A stretch of DNA of 64,000 bases from an uncultured Phocaeicola sp. (GTDB lineage: Bacteria > Bacteroidota > Bacteroidia > Bacteroidales > Bacteroidaceae), in contig CALUJA010000011.1 in NCBI GenBank assembly GCA_944320845.1, forward strand, positions 34,347 through 98,346, given 5' to 3'. Below are positions 18,630 to 26,801 of the stretch, one piece after another. How positions within the stretch are numbered: the stretch's first letter is position 1; each line of letters starts with the position of its first letter. Below the pieces are notes generated by a model, which was given only the letters and a program-made list of their open reading frames with translations, ran no database searches and was not told the origin of the DNA. The position numbers were made by a program, and so were the translations under genes.

Positions 18630-18662
18630 TCCCTGCCACAGCCATAACAACCGCAGCAGGGA
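18630..18662 (-). terminator. Terminator of the phnX-phnW operon
   Basis: TCCCTGC and GCAGGGA form a 7-bp stem around a 19-base loop. On the minus strand it is followed by ATTTTTGTC, a T run, just past the phnW stop. Confidence 0.6.
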
Positions 18663-18688
18663 GGAAGCGTAAAAAAACAATATGCCTG

Positions 18689-19771
18689 TCAAAGTTCCTT
18701 TATCGCTTCTACAAGTCTGACAAAATCAGCAGGATATACATCTCCGATATTTCCGATGCGGAACGTATCTGCCTGAGAAATCTTTCCCGGATAAATCACA
18801 AAACCTTTAGCCTTCAGCTTCTGGTAGAAATCATTGAAGTCAAAATCTGCGTTCGGATAATAAAACGAAGTGATGACGGGAGACTGTTCTTCGTCTTTCA
18901 GCAGAGTCTCGAATCCGATAGAGCGCATGCCGTCTACCAAGGTGCGGTGATTTTCACAGTAGCGGGCATGGCGTGCCTCGATTCCCCCTTCAGCCGAAAG
19001 TTCCTTCAAGGCCTGCATAAAGGCGCGCACTACATGCGTAGGTGAAGTAAAGCGCCATTTGCCGTGTCCCTCCTCCATCGTTTTCCACTGGTCATAGATA
19101 TCAAGCGACAGCGAGCGGGCAACTCCCTTGCACTGTTCCAGCAGCGAACGGCGGGCGATAATGAATCCGAATCCCGGAACACCCTGAATACATTTGTTTG
19201 CACTGCTTATCAAAAAGTCGATTCCAAGCTGCGCCATGTCGATAGGCACACCGCCAAAGCTGCTCATCGCATCGACAATCAACACCTTTCCATGCTTCTT
19301 CACCACTTCTGCAACAGCCTGCAAAGGATTCAGCACCCCCGTGGTCGTTTCGCAATGAACGACTGAAACATGGGTTACCTCCGGATGCTCCGTCAGGTAG
19401 GCATCTATCATCTGCGGAGAAACCTGCTGCGTCTCTTCAAACTTCATTACGAAATGGTTGATTCCATAATAGTCGGCAATCACTCCCATACGTTTTCCGT
19501 AAGCTCCGTTGGCGGCAACCAGCAGATTGTCTTCCGGCCGAACCACAGAGCCCAGCATAGCTTCCACGCAGAAAGTGCCGCTGCCCTGCATCAATACGGC
19601 GGTATAATCGTCGGGGCGACTGCTTGCAAGCTGCACAAGCTGCTTGCGGATAACCTCTACAATACCTTCATTATAATCTTTATCCCACGTACACCAGTCG
19701 CTCATCATAGCTTCCTTTACAGTCTCGCTCGTGGTCAGCGGACCTGGAGTCAGTAACAAATAAGGTCTCAT
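18689..19771 (-). CDS. phnW: 2-aminoethylphosphonate:pyruvate aminotransferase
   Basis: A 360-residue class V PLP aminotransferase of the PhnW type, converting 2-aminoethylphosphonate plus pyruvate to phosphonoacetaldehyde plus alanine. Evidence includes the start [20 protein letters not shown], the PLP lysine K193 in [16 protein letters not shown], the VDAMSSFGG loop and full-length agreement with PhnW (about 360-370 residues). It lies 27 bp downstream of phnX, which uses its product, which fixes the pathway. Confidence 0.94.
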   Translation of the reverse strand: MRPYLLLTPGPLTTSETVKEAMMSDWCTWDKDYNEGIVEVIRKQLVQLASSRPDDYTAVLMQGSGTFCVEAMLGSVVRPEDNLLVAANGAYGKRMGVIADYYGINHFVMKFEETQQVSPQMIDAYLTEHPEVTHVSVVHCETTTGVLNPLQAVAEVVKKHGKVLIVDAMSSFGGVPIDMAQLGIDFLISSANKCIQGVPGFGFIIARRSLLEQCKGVARSLSLDIYDQWKTMEEGHGKWRFTSPTHVVRAFMQALKELSAEGGIEARHARYCENHRTLVDGMRSIGFETLLKDEEQSPVITSFYYPNADFDFNDFYQKLKAKGFVIYPGKISQADTFRIGNIGDVYPADFVRLVEAIKEL

Positions 19772-19798
19772 ATTATATAATAAATGTGTTTGATTGTT

Positions 19799-20593
19799 TC
19801 ATTCATTGTTCATTCTCTCGTTGATAGCCTCTATCAAAGCAGGCAGTTCCTCGATGGAGTCGACTACATAATGTGCTCCGGCCGCGTACATGCGGTATCT
19901 TACCTCCATCATTCTCCGCTTCAGCTCCTCGGCTGGCAGCGCTTCGACCTCTTCTTCCGTCAGTCCCAACTCGTTGCTGCCAAGAATTACTCCTACCGTC
20001 CAGACCCCGGCATTCACTCCCTCGCGGATGTCGGATATGGTATCGCCGTATTTCAATACTGAGAAACGGGAAGGAACAGCGAGGTCGCACATGTTTTTAT
20101 ATATCATATACGGATAAGGACGTCCGGCCGGAAGCCCGTCGGAAGTAACGCAATTGTCCACGCGATACCCTTGCTCCTCAGCTGCGGGTATGACAATATC
20201 CATCATTTCACGGGTATAACCGGTGGTCGAGCCTATCTTAATGCCCTGTTCACGCAGGTGGTCAATCGTTTCCACCACCTTCAAAATCGGGCCTGAATAG
20301 CTGCGCAAGGTAGAAAACAGCAGCCGCTGGAACTCCGCATAACAAGACTGCACATCGTTTTCATTGTAATCCCGTCCGTATTTCGCGCGAAACTCGTCTG
20401 ACACACGCTCAATGCGGAACAGAGCCCGTATCTCCTCTATTTTTGTCAGGCCCATGTGAGCGCGCGTCTCCGCGGCCGTCACTTCAAGACCAAGAGTTCT
20501 GAAACTTTCGATAAATGCTGACACCGGTGCAAAGCAACCATAATCAACGGCAGTACCTGCCCAATCCAAGATAACACATTCAATTTTTTTCAT
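19799..20593 (-). CDS. phnX: Phosphonoacetaldehyde hydrolase
   Basis: A 264-residue HAD-superfamily phosphonatase cleaving phosphonoacetaldehyde to acetaldehyde and phosphate. The nucleophile is D10 in VILDWAGTAVDYG, the Schiff-base lysine K51 in MGLTKIEEI, and later motifs include GSTTGYTREMM, SDGLPAGRPYPYM and KYGDTISDIREG. The start overlaps the stop of the transporter gene by 4 bp (ATGA), so translation is coupled; a longer upstream extension in this frame is just the transporter's shadow. It is upstream of phnW in one operon. Confidence 0.96.
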   Translation of the reverse strand: MKKIECVILDWAGTAVDYGCFAPVSAFIESFRTLGLEVTAAETRAHMGLTKIEEIRALFRIERVSDEFRAKYGRDYNENDVQSCYAEFQRLLFSTLRSYSGPILKVVETIDHLREQGIKIGSTTGYTREMMDIVIPAAEEQGYRVDNCVTSDGLPAGRPYPYMIYKNMCDLAVPSRFSVLKYGDTISDIREGVNAGVWTVGVILGSNELGLTEEEVEALPAEELKRRMMEVRYRMYAAGAHYVVDSIEELPALIEAINERMNNE

Positions 20594-21966
20594 ATAGCAG
20601 TAGTTGTTGTTAAATACATATTGTCTTTCGCGGTTTCTTCCGCAGGTTCCGTTTCGGTTTCCTCCTGCTTTCCCGGCAGCGGCTCGGGCTTGCGGTTGCG
20701 GGCATGAATCATATAAATCAGCGAGCCTACGAACGCCGCGCAGCATGCCACGCCTATATAGAGGCTCATCTGGTTGTAGAATGACGCCCAGTCAATATGA
20801 GAAGCGTAAAACTCCTTGAAAAGCAGCAAGGCCAACGTACCCAAATACCCGACAAAGTCTATCGTTATGATGAAGAACCCTACATTCCCCCTTATCTTGA
20901 AGCAGGCAATGAACCGTTCGAAAAAGATGGTCTGGAAACTCAGATAGGCCATATCCAGGCAAAGGCTCTGCATGAACAGCCATACGGTGGTAGGAAGCCC
21001 GATTCTTCCGGCATCCGCCCCAAGGAATGCAAGGGCTCCCATTCCGCAGGTGGAAAGAACCAGAAGGATGCACAGCACACGCAAGTGGTTATATGTAGAT
21101 GCCAGCAAAGCAAAGACAGCAAGCAAAACCAATGTGGCTATGGAGTCAATCTGGGCAAATGCCCATGAAGAGATGGTATCGACATCGATGATGCACACGA
21201 TGAAGTCTTCTTTGATGTCGCGCTGCACGGTAAGCAGCAGGTTTGCCCCGAAAAGCATCAGAAGCAGCGGCATGAAACGGCGGAACAGTGCCCATCGCTG
21301 GTGTCCGTTGAGCGTGACACGCACCGAGCGCGACGCGATATCGGCGGCGGTAGGACGGGGGAAACGGGTCATCATCCACCCTGTAAAGCAAAGAAGAGGA
21401 AAGGCAGCCGCGCCAATCAAGGCGGGCATCCAGAATTCGCTCACGTGAAGATGGTTGAGCGCATAAAGCCCCAAAGATTTTGCCACGCCCGAACTGAGCG
21501 CCATGCTCACGCCCATAATGCTGGCAAGTATATCCGTCGTCCGCCGGCCCTCGAGAAAACTGAATATCACCCCCCACATACATCCCAGTGACAGGCCGTT
21601 AAAAAACAGCGCCACGATATTGTAAGGAATCGGCAAAAGGCCGAAAGCAACCAGCGAGACTTCAGACAGAGCGGCCGAACCGATGATAAACTTCAAGCGC
21701 CCTTCGGGACGCAATTCGGATATATACTTGATGCCCAAAAGCTTCGCACATACATATCCCAGCAACTGGATAATGCTGACAGCAATCTTATAATCCATTC
21801 CGCAGACCTGCAGCCCCTCGAATTCGGCCGCCGTGAAAGGCTTGCGCAAGGCATATACCAGCGAATAGGAAAGAAGAGCCGTACCTCCGGCCCACAAGAC
21901 AAAAAGCCAGTCGGGCATCGCGTGCTTCTCTTCCGCATTCGGCAATATATTCACTGAATCTTTCAT
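20590..21966 (-). CDS. DUF5690/MFS-type membrane transporter (phosphonate module 2)
   Basis: A 458-residue membrane protein with about 12 hydrophobic segments, paralogous to the module 1 transporter (SYSLVYALRKPFTAAEFEG near the start). The start MKDSVNILPNAEE is chosen because the upstream residues are not family-like and a -7 box lies 28 bp before this ATG. It leads the transporter-phnX-phnW operon, which makes it the strongest candidate for 2-aminoethylphosphonate uptake across the inner membrane. A hydrophilic tail of about 50 residues follows the last helix. Confidence 0.82.
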   Translation of the reverse strand: MKDSVNILPNAEEKHAMPDWLFVLWAGGTALLSYSLVYALRKPFTAAEFEGLQVCGMDYKIAVSIIQLLGYVCAKLLGIKYISELRPEGRLKFIIGSAALSEVSLVAFGLLPIPYNIVALFFNGLSLGCMWGVIFSFLEGRRTTDILASIMGVSMALSSGVAKSLGLYALNHLHVSEFWMPALIGAAAFPLLCFTGWMMTRFPRPTAADIASRSVRVTLNGHQRWALFRRFMPLLLMLFGANLLLTVQRDIKEDFIVCIIDVDTISSWAFAQIDSIATLVLLAVFALLASTYNHLRVLCILLVLSTCGMGALAFLGADAGRIGLPTTVWLFMQSLCLDMAYLSFQTIFFERFIACFKIRGNVGFFIITIDFVGYLGTLALLLFKEFYASHIDWASFYNQMSLYIGVACCAAFVGSLIYMIHARNRKPEPLPGKQEETETEPAEETAKDNMYLTTTTAI

Positions 21967-21994
21967 AACCAATCTTCTGCTTTTGATTTCGCTG

Positions 21995-22002
21995 CAAATG
22001 TA
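21995..22002 (-). promoter_or_regulatory. Promoter -7 box of the transporter-phnX-phnW operon
   Basis: TACATTTG on the minus strand, 28 bp before the transporter start. The rest of the 232-bp divergent region has two ACAGCA repeats 11 bp apart (22076-22081 and 22087-22092) and a TTGTAACAT (22126-22134) also found in the module 1 divergent region. Confidence 0.5.
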
Positions 22003-22198
22003 AGGGCTTCCGCAAAACGGGAAAATGAATAAAGCAGGAATCATAAAGGCGTAACAATTCAGAAACATTCATGAAACAGCATTTTTACAGCAAAGAAACA
22101 GGTATTAAACCCGATTGAAACGACTTTGTAACATGAATGATTTTTGAATAATAAAGAATTATGAGTAACTTCGCCCACGAACGACACACTTTACATCT

Positions 22199-23092
22199 AT
22201 GACGGAAGAACTGAAAGACATATACGAACGGATGACATTCCTGAGGCAAAAGGGAATCAAGATGAAGGAAATGGCGGAAAAGTCGGGATTCTCGCCCAGT
22301 GTCTTGTCGGCCATCTACTCGACCGTACTGCCTGCCTACTTCAAAAACCGGGAGGAAAAAGGCATGAATGAAGATGAAGCCCTCAACAATGCCCTGGTAT
22401 GGGTAAACAATGTCTCAAGAAAAAAGCTGCTTGGCTCGCTTGCCAGCCTGAAAGAGTCGCTGTTTTCCATGGACTTCAACATCAAGTCTGCTCCGGAGGA
22501 TGCCCGCAATCCCTTTCTTGCGCAACTTGAAAGCAACATGCAGGAAGCTGTGGGGAGGATTATCAACTTCAGCGGAATCTATCTGAGCTACAGCATATCG
22601 TCCGGAAGCCGCAGCCTGAAAGTGGAGCCGTACCTTATCGCCCCCGCCGAAAACGGACATTATGTGGAGGTGGGCCATAACAATGCATACGGAGCAACCC
22701 ACTGGGGAACGGTTTTCATGAACGGATTCAACCATCTGAACCTGATGTTCAACGAAAACCAGCCGCCACAGCTGTCGCTTTTCCATATCTGCCTGAAACT
22801 TCCCATGTATGACCATCCTCCTTTCCTGCGCGGACTGTACATGTGCTTTGACTATAACTACAATCCGGTGGCGCGCCGCATCCTTTTCGTCAAGCATTCC
22901 GACAGCATTGCCCGCGATGAATTCCTGCAACTGAAGGGGGAACTGAAGGCTCCCGAAATGCTGAACGAAAAAGAAAAGGCTTATTATGACTATACCTGCG
23001 GGGCGGAAGACATCATCCGCATGTGCAACATCCCCTCGCCGCAGATGACCGAAGAGGATTTGGCGGTCGAGAAAAAGATTCTTTCCTTATGA
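22199..23092 (+). CDS. HTH-containing putative regulator of module 2
   Basis: A 297-residue paralogue of the module 1 HTH protein. It opens with IYERMTFLRQKGIKMKEMAE and the HTH-like KSGFSPSVLSAIYSTVLPAY, then an alpha/beta-looking domain I cannot name, with the conserved DYNYNPVARRILFVKH segment near residue 218. It is divergent from the transporter-phnX-phnW operon. A role as ligand-sensing regulator of that operon is inferred from position and the repeat of this arrangement in module 1. Confidence 0.7.
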   Translation: MTEELKDIYERMTFLRQKGIKMKEMAEKSGFSPSVLSAIYSTVLPAYFKNREEKGMNEDEALNNALVWVNNVSRKKLLGSLASLKESLFSMDFNIKSAPEDARNPFLAQLESNMQEAVGRIINFSGIYLSYSISSGSRSLKVEPYLIAPAENGHYVEVGHNNAYGATHWGTVFMNGFNHLNLMFNENQPPQLSLFHICLKLPMYDHPPFLRGLYMCFDYNYNPVARRILFVKHSDSIARDEFLQLKGELKAPEMLNEKEKAYYDYTCGAEDIIRMCNIPSPQMTEEDLAVEKKILSL

Positions 23093-23118
23093 AAAAATCT
23101 TTTCCGTCCTGACCCGAA

Positions 23119-24021
23119 TCATTTTCCGCCGGACAGAAAATCCAGCAGGTTCTGCAACGCCTTCCTGTTCAGCCTTTCCACACTTTGTTCCGACTTGCCT
23201 GATATATACGGCGTATACAGGACATTTTCTATTCCGGAAAGTCTGTCCGCCAGATTTCCCATAGCCGTCGCATCACACAGATACCAGCTTTGGGGATTTT
23301 CATGCAGCCATTCTTCAAGCGCGCCTACTTGAAACGTAAGCCCGACCGAGGTGTTCACCAGGATTTTACGGTTGCCAAACAGCGCAAACTCCTCCTTTCC
23401 CAGCAGAAAGGTATTGCGCGGCAGGCAGGTGCATACGATGTCACACTCTTTCAGCAGGATGTGCAAAGGTTTGTATGCATATCCTCTCGCGTCTCCGTCA
23501 GGCTTCCGGCTACGGCTGTAATACGAAACCGAGGCTCCGAACAGCCGAAACGCGTCCGCCACCATGCCTCCCGTCTTGCCGAGGCCGACAATACCCACTT
23601 TCTGTCCGGTCAGCTCAGTGGGCTGCTCCTTCCATCTCCGCCCGCCGAAGCCGTGAAGCAGCCTTACCAGCTCGGATATGACATATTCCACCACGCCCTC
23701 GTCGCCGTAATCCCTTACACCCTTTACGGCGATTCCTCTCCTTTCGGCTTCCTGCAAGTCCACATTGCAGCTGCGCGGGTCGTAAACCGAGCAATACATG
23801 CCTATATATTTCAGGTTCCGGCATGCATCCATCACCTCTTTCCCTACCGGCGTGCGGAAAGACACCAGCAGACAGTCGGCATCCCCTATGCGTCTTTTCA
23901 CTTCTTCCACTTCCGAAGGAAAATCGTGATAGACCACCACTTCCTTTCCCCACTTGCAAAGCTCACGTTCATACGCTCCGGTCAACAGCGTTTCGTCGAC
24001 CGCCACTATTTTTTCAAACAT
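23119..24021 (-). CDS. D-2-hydroxyacid dehydrogenase-fold protein with degenerate active site
   Basis: A 300-residue protein with the two Rossmann-like domains of the D-isomer-specific 2-hydroxyacid dehydrogenases. The NAD-binding motif is intact (VGIVGLGKTGGMVADAFRLFG). The substrate arginine of the usual NTARG motif is replaced in NTSVG, the catalytic histidine of TPHIAG is tyrosine in TPYISG, and no DV-x-x-EP glutamate motif is visible. The family fold is clear but dehydrogenase activity is doubtful. The ATG at 24021 fits the N-terminus and follows a -7 box. It is divergent from queA and convergent with the module 2 regulator. Confidence 0.75.
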   Translation of the reverse strand: MFEKIVAVDETLLTGAYERELCKWGKEVVVYHDFPSEVEEVKRRIGDADCLLVSFRTPVGKEVMDACRNLKYIGMYCSVYDPRSCNVDLQEAERRGIAVKGVRDYGDEGVVEYVISELVRLLHGFGGRRWKEQPTELTGQKVGIVGLGKTGGMVADAFRLFGASVSYYSRSRKPDGDARGYAYKPLHILLKECDIVCTCLPRNTFLLGKEEFALFGNRKILVNTSVGLTFQVGALEEWLHENPQSWYLCDATAMGNLADRLSGIENVLYTPYISGKSEQSVERLNRKALQNLLDFLSGGK

Positions 24022-24052
24022 ACTCCTTTTTCTTTTAACGAAATTAGCCGGA

Positions 24053-24091
24053 CAAATATAAGGATTTATCGACAAGAAAGTCTTACTTTTG
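24053..24091. promoter_or_regulatory. Divergent promoters for the dehydrogenase-like gene and queA
   Basis: TATATTTG on the minus strand at 24053-24060 and TACTTTTG on the plus strand at 24084-24091, 31 and 19 bp from their start codons. Confidence 0.55.
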
Positions 24092-24110
24092 CACGACAAA
24101 TCCACAAGAC

Positions 24111-25328
24111 ATGGAAGATACCAGACATATCAAGATAAGCGATTACAACTATCCGCTTCCGGACGAACGCATTGCAAAATTTCCGCTGCCCGTAAGAGAC
24201 CAGTCCAAACTGCTGGTCTACCGGCACGGAGAAGTCAGCGAATCGCTCTTTACCTCCTTGCCCGACTACATAGAACCGGGCGAACTGATGGTTTTCAACA
24301 ATACGAAAGTCATCCAGGCACGCCTGCATTTCCGCAAAGAGACCGGCGCTCTGATTGAAATATTCTGTCTGGAGCCGATTCAGCCCAATGACTATGCGCT
24401 GAACTTCCAGCAAACCAGCCATTCGGCCTGGCTCTGCATGATAGGCAACCTGAAGAAATGGAAGGAAGGCCCTTTGCGCCGCGAAATGACCGTGAAGGGA
24501 AAGCCGCTTACACTGACCGCCACACGCGGAACATGCCGCGGAACCAGTCATTGGATAGACTTTACGTGGGACAATGACGAAGTAACCTTTGCCGACATAC
24601 TGGAGATGTTCGGCGAATTGCCCATTCCTCCCTACTTGAACCGCGAGACACAAGAGAGCGATAAAGAGACCTACCAGACGGTTTACTCGAAGATAAAGGG
24701 CTCGGTGGCCGCACCTACCGCGGGGCTGCACTTTACCCGACGGGTGCTTGATGCGCTTCAAGAGAAAGGAACAGACCTGGAAGAAGTCACGCTGCACGTA
24801 GGAGCCGGCACGTTCAAACCGGTGAAAAGTGAAGAAATCGAGGGGCATGAAATGCATACCGAATATATATCCGTAAACCGACAGATGATTGAAAAACTGA
24901 TTGCCCACGGCGGAAAGGCCGTAGCCGTAGGCACTACGTCTGTCCGCACCCTGGAAAGTCTGTATTACATCGGGGCAACCGTCAGCCTTCATCCCGATGC
25001 CAGCCAGGAAGAACTGCACGTAAGCCAGTGGCAGCCCTATGACACCCGTCCGTCGCTGACCGCAACAGAAGCCTTGCAATGCATATCAGACTACATGAGC
25101 CGGCATCAGATTGACGCCTTGCATACGAGCACGCAGATTATCATCGCACCCGGATATGAATATAAAATCGTGAAAAAGATGATAACCAACTTTCATCAGC
25201 CGCAAAGCACCCTGCTCTTGCTCGTGTCTGCATTCGTGAAAGGAGACTGGCATACCATCTACGACTATGCCCTTGCCCACGGTTTCCGTTTCTTGAGCTA
25301 TGGCGACAGTTCGCTGCTGATACCTTAA
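24111..25328 (+). CDS. queA: S-adenosylmethionine:tRNA ribosyltransferase-isomerase
   Basis: A 405-residue QueA, which moves the ribosyl part of S-adenosylmethionine to preQ1-modified tRNA to make epoxyqueuosine. Family motifs are DYNYPLPDERIAKFPLPVRD near the start, VFNNTKVIQARL, SVAAPTAGLHFT, LHVGAGTFKPV, AVGTTSVRTLE and NFHQPQSTLLLL. It is longer than the E. coli enzyme (about 356) because of an insertion around residues 90-150, which is common in Bacteroidetes. It stands alone, convergent with rodA, but other queuosine genes lie 14-21 kb to the right. Confidence 0.95.
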   Translation: MEDTRHIKISDYNYPLPDERIAKFPLPVRDQSKLLVYRHGEVSESLFTSLPDYIEPGELMVFNNTKVIQARLHFRKETGALIEIFCLEPIQPNDYALNFQQTSHSAWLCMIGNLKKWKEGPLRREMTVKGKPLTLTATRGTCRGTSHWIDFTWDNDEVTFADILEMFGELPIPPYLNRETQESDKETYQTVYSKIKGSVAAPTAGLHFTRRVLDALQEKGTDLEEVTLHVGAGTFKPVKSEEIEGHEMHTEYISVNRQMIEKLIAHGGKAVAVGTTSVRTLESLYYIGATVSLHPDASQEELHVSQWQPYDTRPSLTATEALQCISDYMSRHQIDALHTSTQIIIAPGYEYKIVKKMITNFHQPQSTLLLLVSAFVKGDWHTIYDYALAHGFRFLSYGDSSLLIP

Positions 25329-25337
25329 ATGGCCGGG

Positions 25338-26801
25338 CTACCCTTCTCTGCCGGCATCAATGCGGAGAAATACAAAAAGCAGAATGGTAAATCCCCAAAG
25401 TGAAGAACCTCCGTAGCTGAAGAACGGCAGAGGAATGCCGATTACAGGGGTCAGCCCAAGCACCATGCCGATGTTGATGAAAAGATGGAAGAAGAAGATG
25501 CTCAACACGCAATATCCATATACCCTTCCGAAACGGGTGGTCTGGCGCTCCGCCAGCCGGATAAGCCGGAGTATCAATGCCATAAACAGAAAAAGGACAA
25601 GTGCAGAACCGAAAAATCCCTGCTCCTCACCCACCGTACAAAAGATGAAGTCCGTATCCTGCTCGGGTACATACTTCAGCTTGGTCTGTGTTCCGTTCAG
25701 AAAACCCTTTCCCAACAATCCGCCCGACCCGATGGCAATCTTGCTTTGATTTACATTATACCCGGCACCTGCCGGGTCGTCCTTCATTCCCAACAGCACT
25801 TCGATACGAATCTTCTGATGAGGCTCCAATACGCGATTGAACACGTAGTCCGTTGAAAAGAAGAAAACAGCAGACCCAATTACAAAAACCGCCGCATAAA
25901 AGTAGTTGGCCAACCGTTCGCGCAGAAACAGAAATGTCAGATAAGCCACAATCGCCACGTAAATGCTTACCAACAGGACGGTTACATCAAACGGAATGAC
26001 ATAGCAGGAGAACAAAACGCCCAAAACGGCCAGTCCTCCCCCGATTGAGGCTATGTATAAAGCCGGGCGCATCCCGCCCTGACGACAATACAGCCGCACA
26101 AGCAGGGCAGAAAGCAAGACAATCAGGAGCGACACCGAGAACTCGCCCCACGAAGTCAGGTCATCGGGCAGCATATCACCGCCGAAACGGATTCCGACAA
26201 TAAAGAAAACGATGGCGCAGATTCCGGAAAAAAGCACCGCACCCGTCATCCCTTCGCGGTAAAGCACCAGGAAAAGAGAGAGATAAACCAAGGCCGAACC
26301 CGTTTCACGCTGCAAGATGATGAGCGTCATGGGCAATAATATCAGTCCCAAGCAGACCAACATGTCGCGCATGCGGTGCATGGAGAAGGTATATTCGCCC
26401 ATAAACTTTCCGAGTGCCAGTGCCGTGGCGAACTTGGCAAATTCAGCCGGCTGGATGCTCACCGGCCCCAACACAATCCAAGAGCGCGAACCCTTTATCT
26501 CATGAGGGTTAAAGATTGTTCCCAAAAGCAAAAGCATCAGGATGCCATAGACCAGATAGGCATACGCATCATACATACGCGAGTCAAGCATCAGCAAGAT
26601 GAATCCCAGACAGAGCGAACAGCCAATCCACATCAGCTGTTTTCCGGCCCGGGTAGAGAAGTCCAGAAAGTCGGGCTCGCCATAATCGTAGCTTGCCCCG
26701 CAAACGCTGAGCCATCCCAAGACAATCAGAAACAAATATATTCCCACTGTCCACCAGTCCAAGGCCTTCCACCAGCTATTGTTACCTTTCAAGTATGCCA
26801 T
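25338..26801 (-). CDS. rodA: RodA-type SEDS peptidoglycan glycosyltransferase
   Basis: A 487-residue SEDS-family membrane protein polymerising peptidoglycan glycan strands for cell elongation, working with PBP2. About ten or more hydrophobic segments are present; conserved parts include VSIQPAEFAKFATALALGKF and the C-terminal LTPVIGIPLPFFSYGGSS. It has an extra loop region relative to E. coli RodA (370 residues), as usual in Bacteroidetes. The start overlaps the end of the PBP2 gene by 20 bp. Confidence 0.94.
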   Translation of the reverse strand: MAYLKGNNSWWKALDWWTVGIYLFLIVLGWLSVCGASYDYGEPDFLDFSTRAGKQLMWIGCSLCLGFILLMLDSRMYDAYAYLVYGILMLLLLGTIFNPHEIKGSRSWIVLGPVSIQPAEFAKFATALALGKFMGEYTFSMHRMRDMLVCLGLILLPMTLIILQRETGSALVYLSLFLVLYREGMTGAVLFSGICAIVFFIVGIRFGGDMLPDDLTSWGEFSVSLLIVLLSALLVRLYCRQGGMRPALYIASIGGGLAVLGVLFSCYVIPFDVTVLLVSIYVAIVAYLTFLFLRERLANYFYAAVFVIGSAVFFFSTDYVFNRVLEPHQKIRIEVLLGMKDDPAGAGYNVNQSKIAIGSGGLLGKGFLNGTQTKLKYVPEQDTDFIFCTVGEEQGFFGSALVLFLFMALILRLIRLAERQTTRFGRVYGYCVLSIFFFHLFINIGMVLGLTPVIGIPLPFFSYGGSSLWGFTILLFVFLRIDAGREG

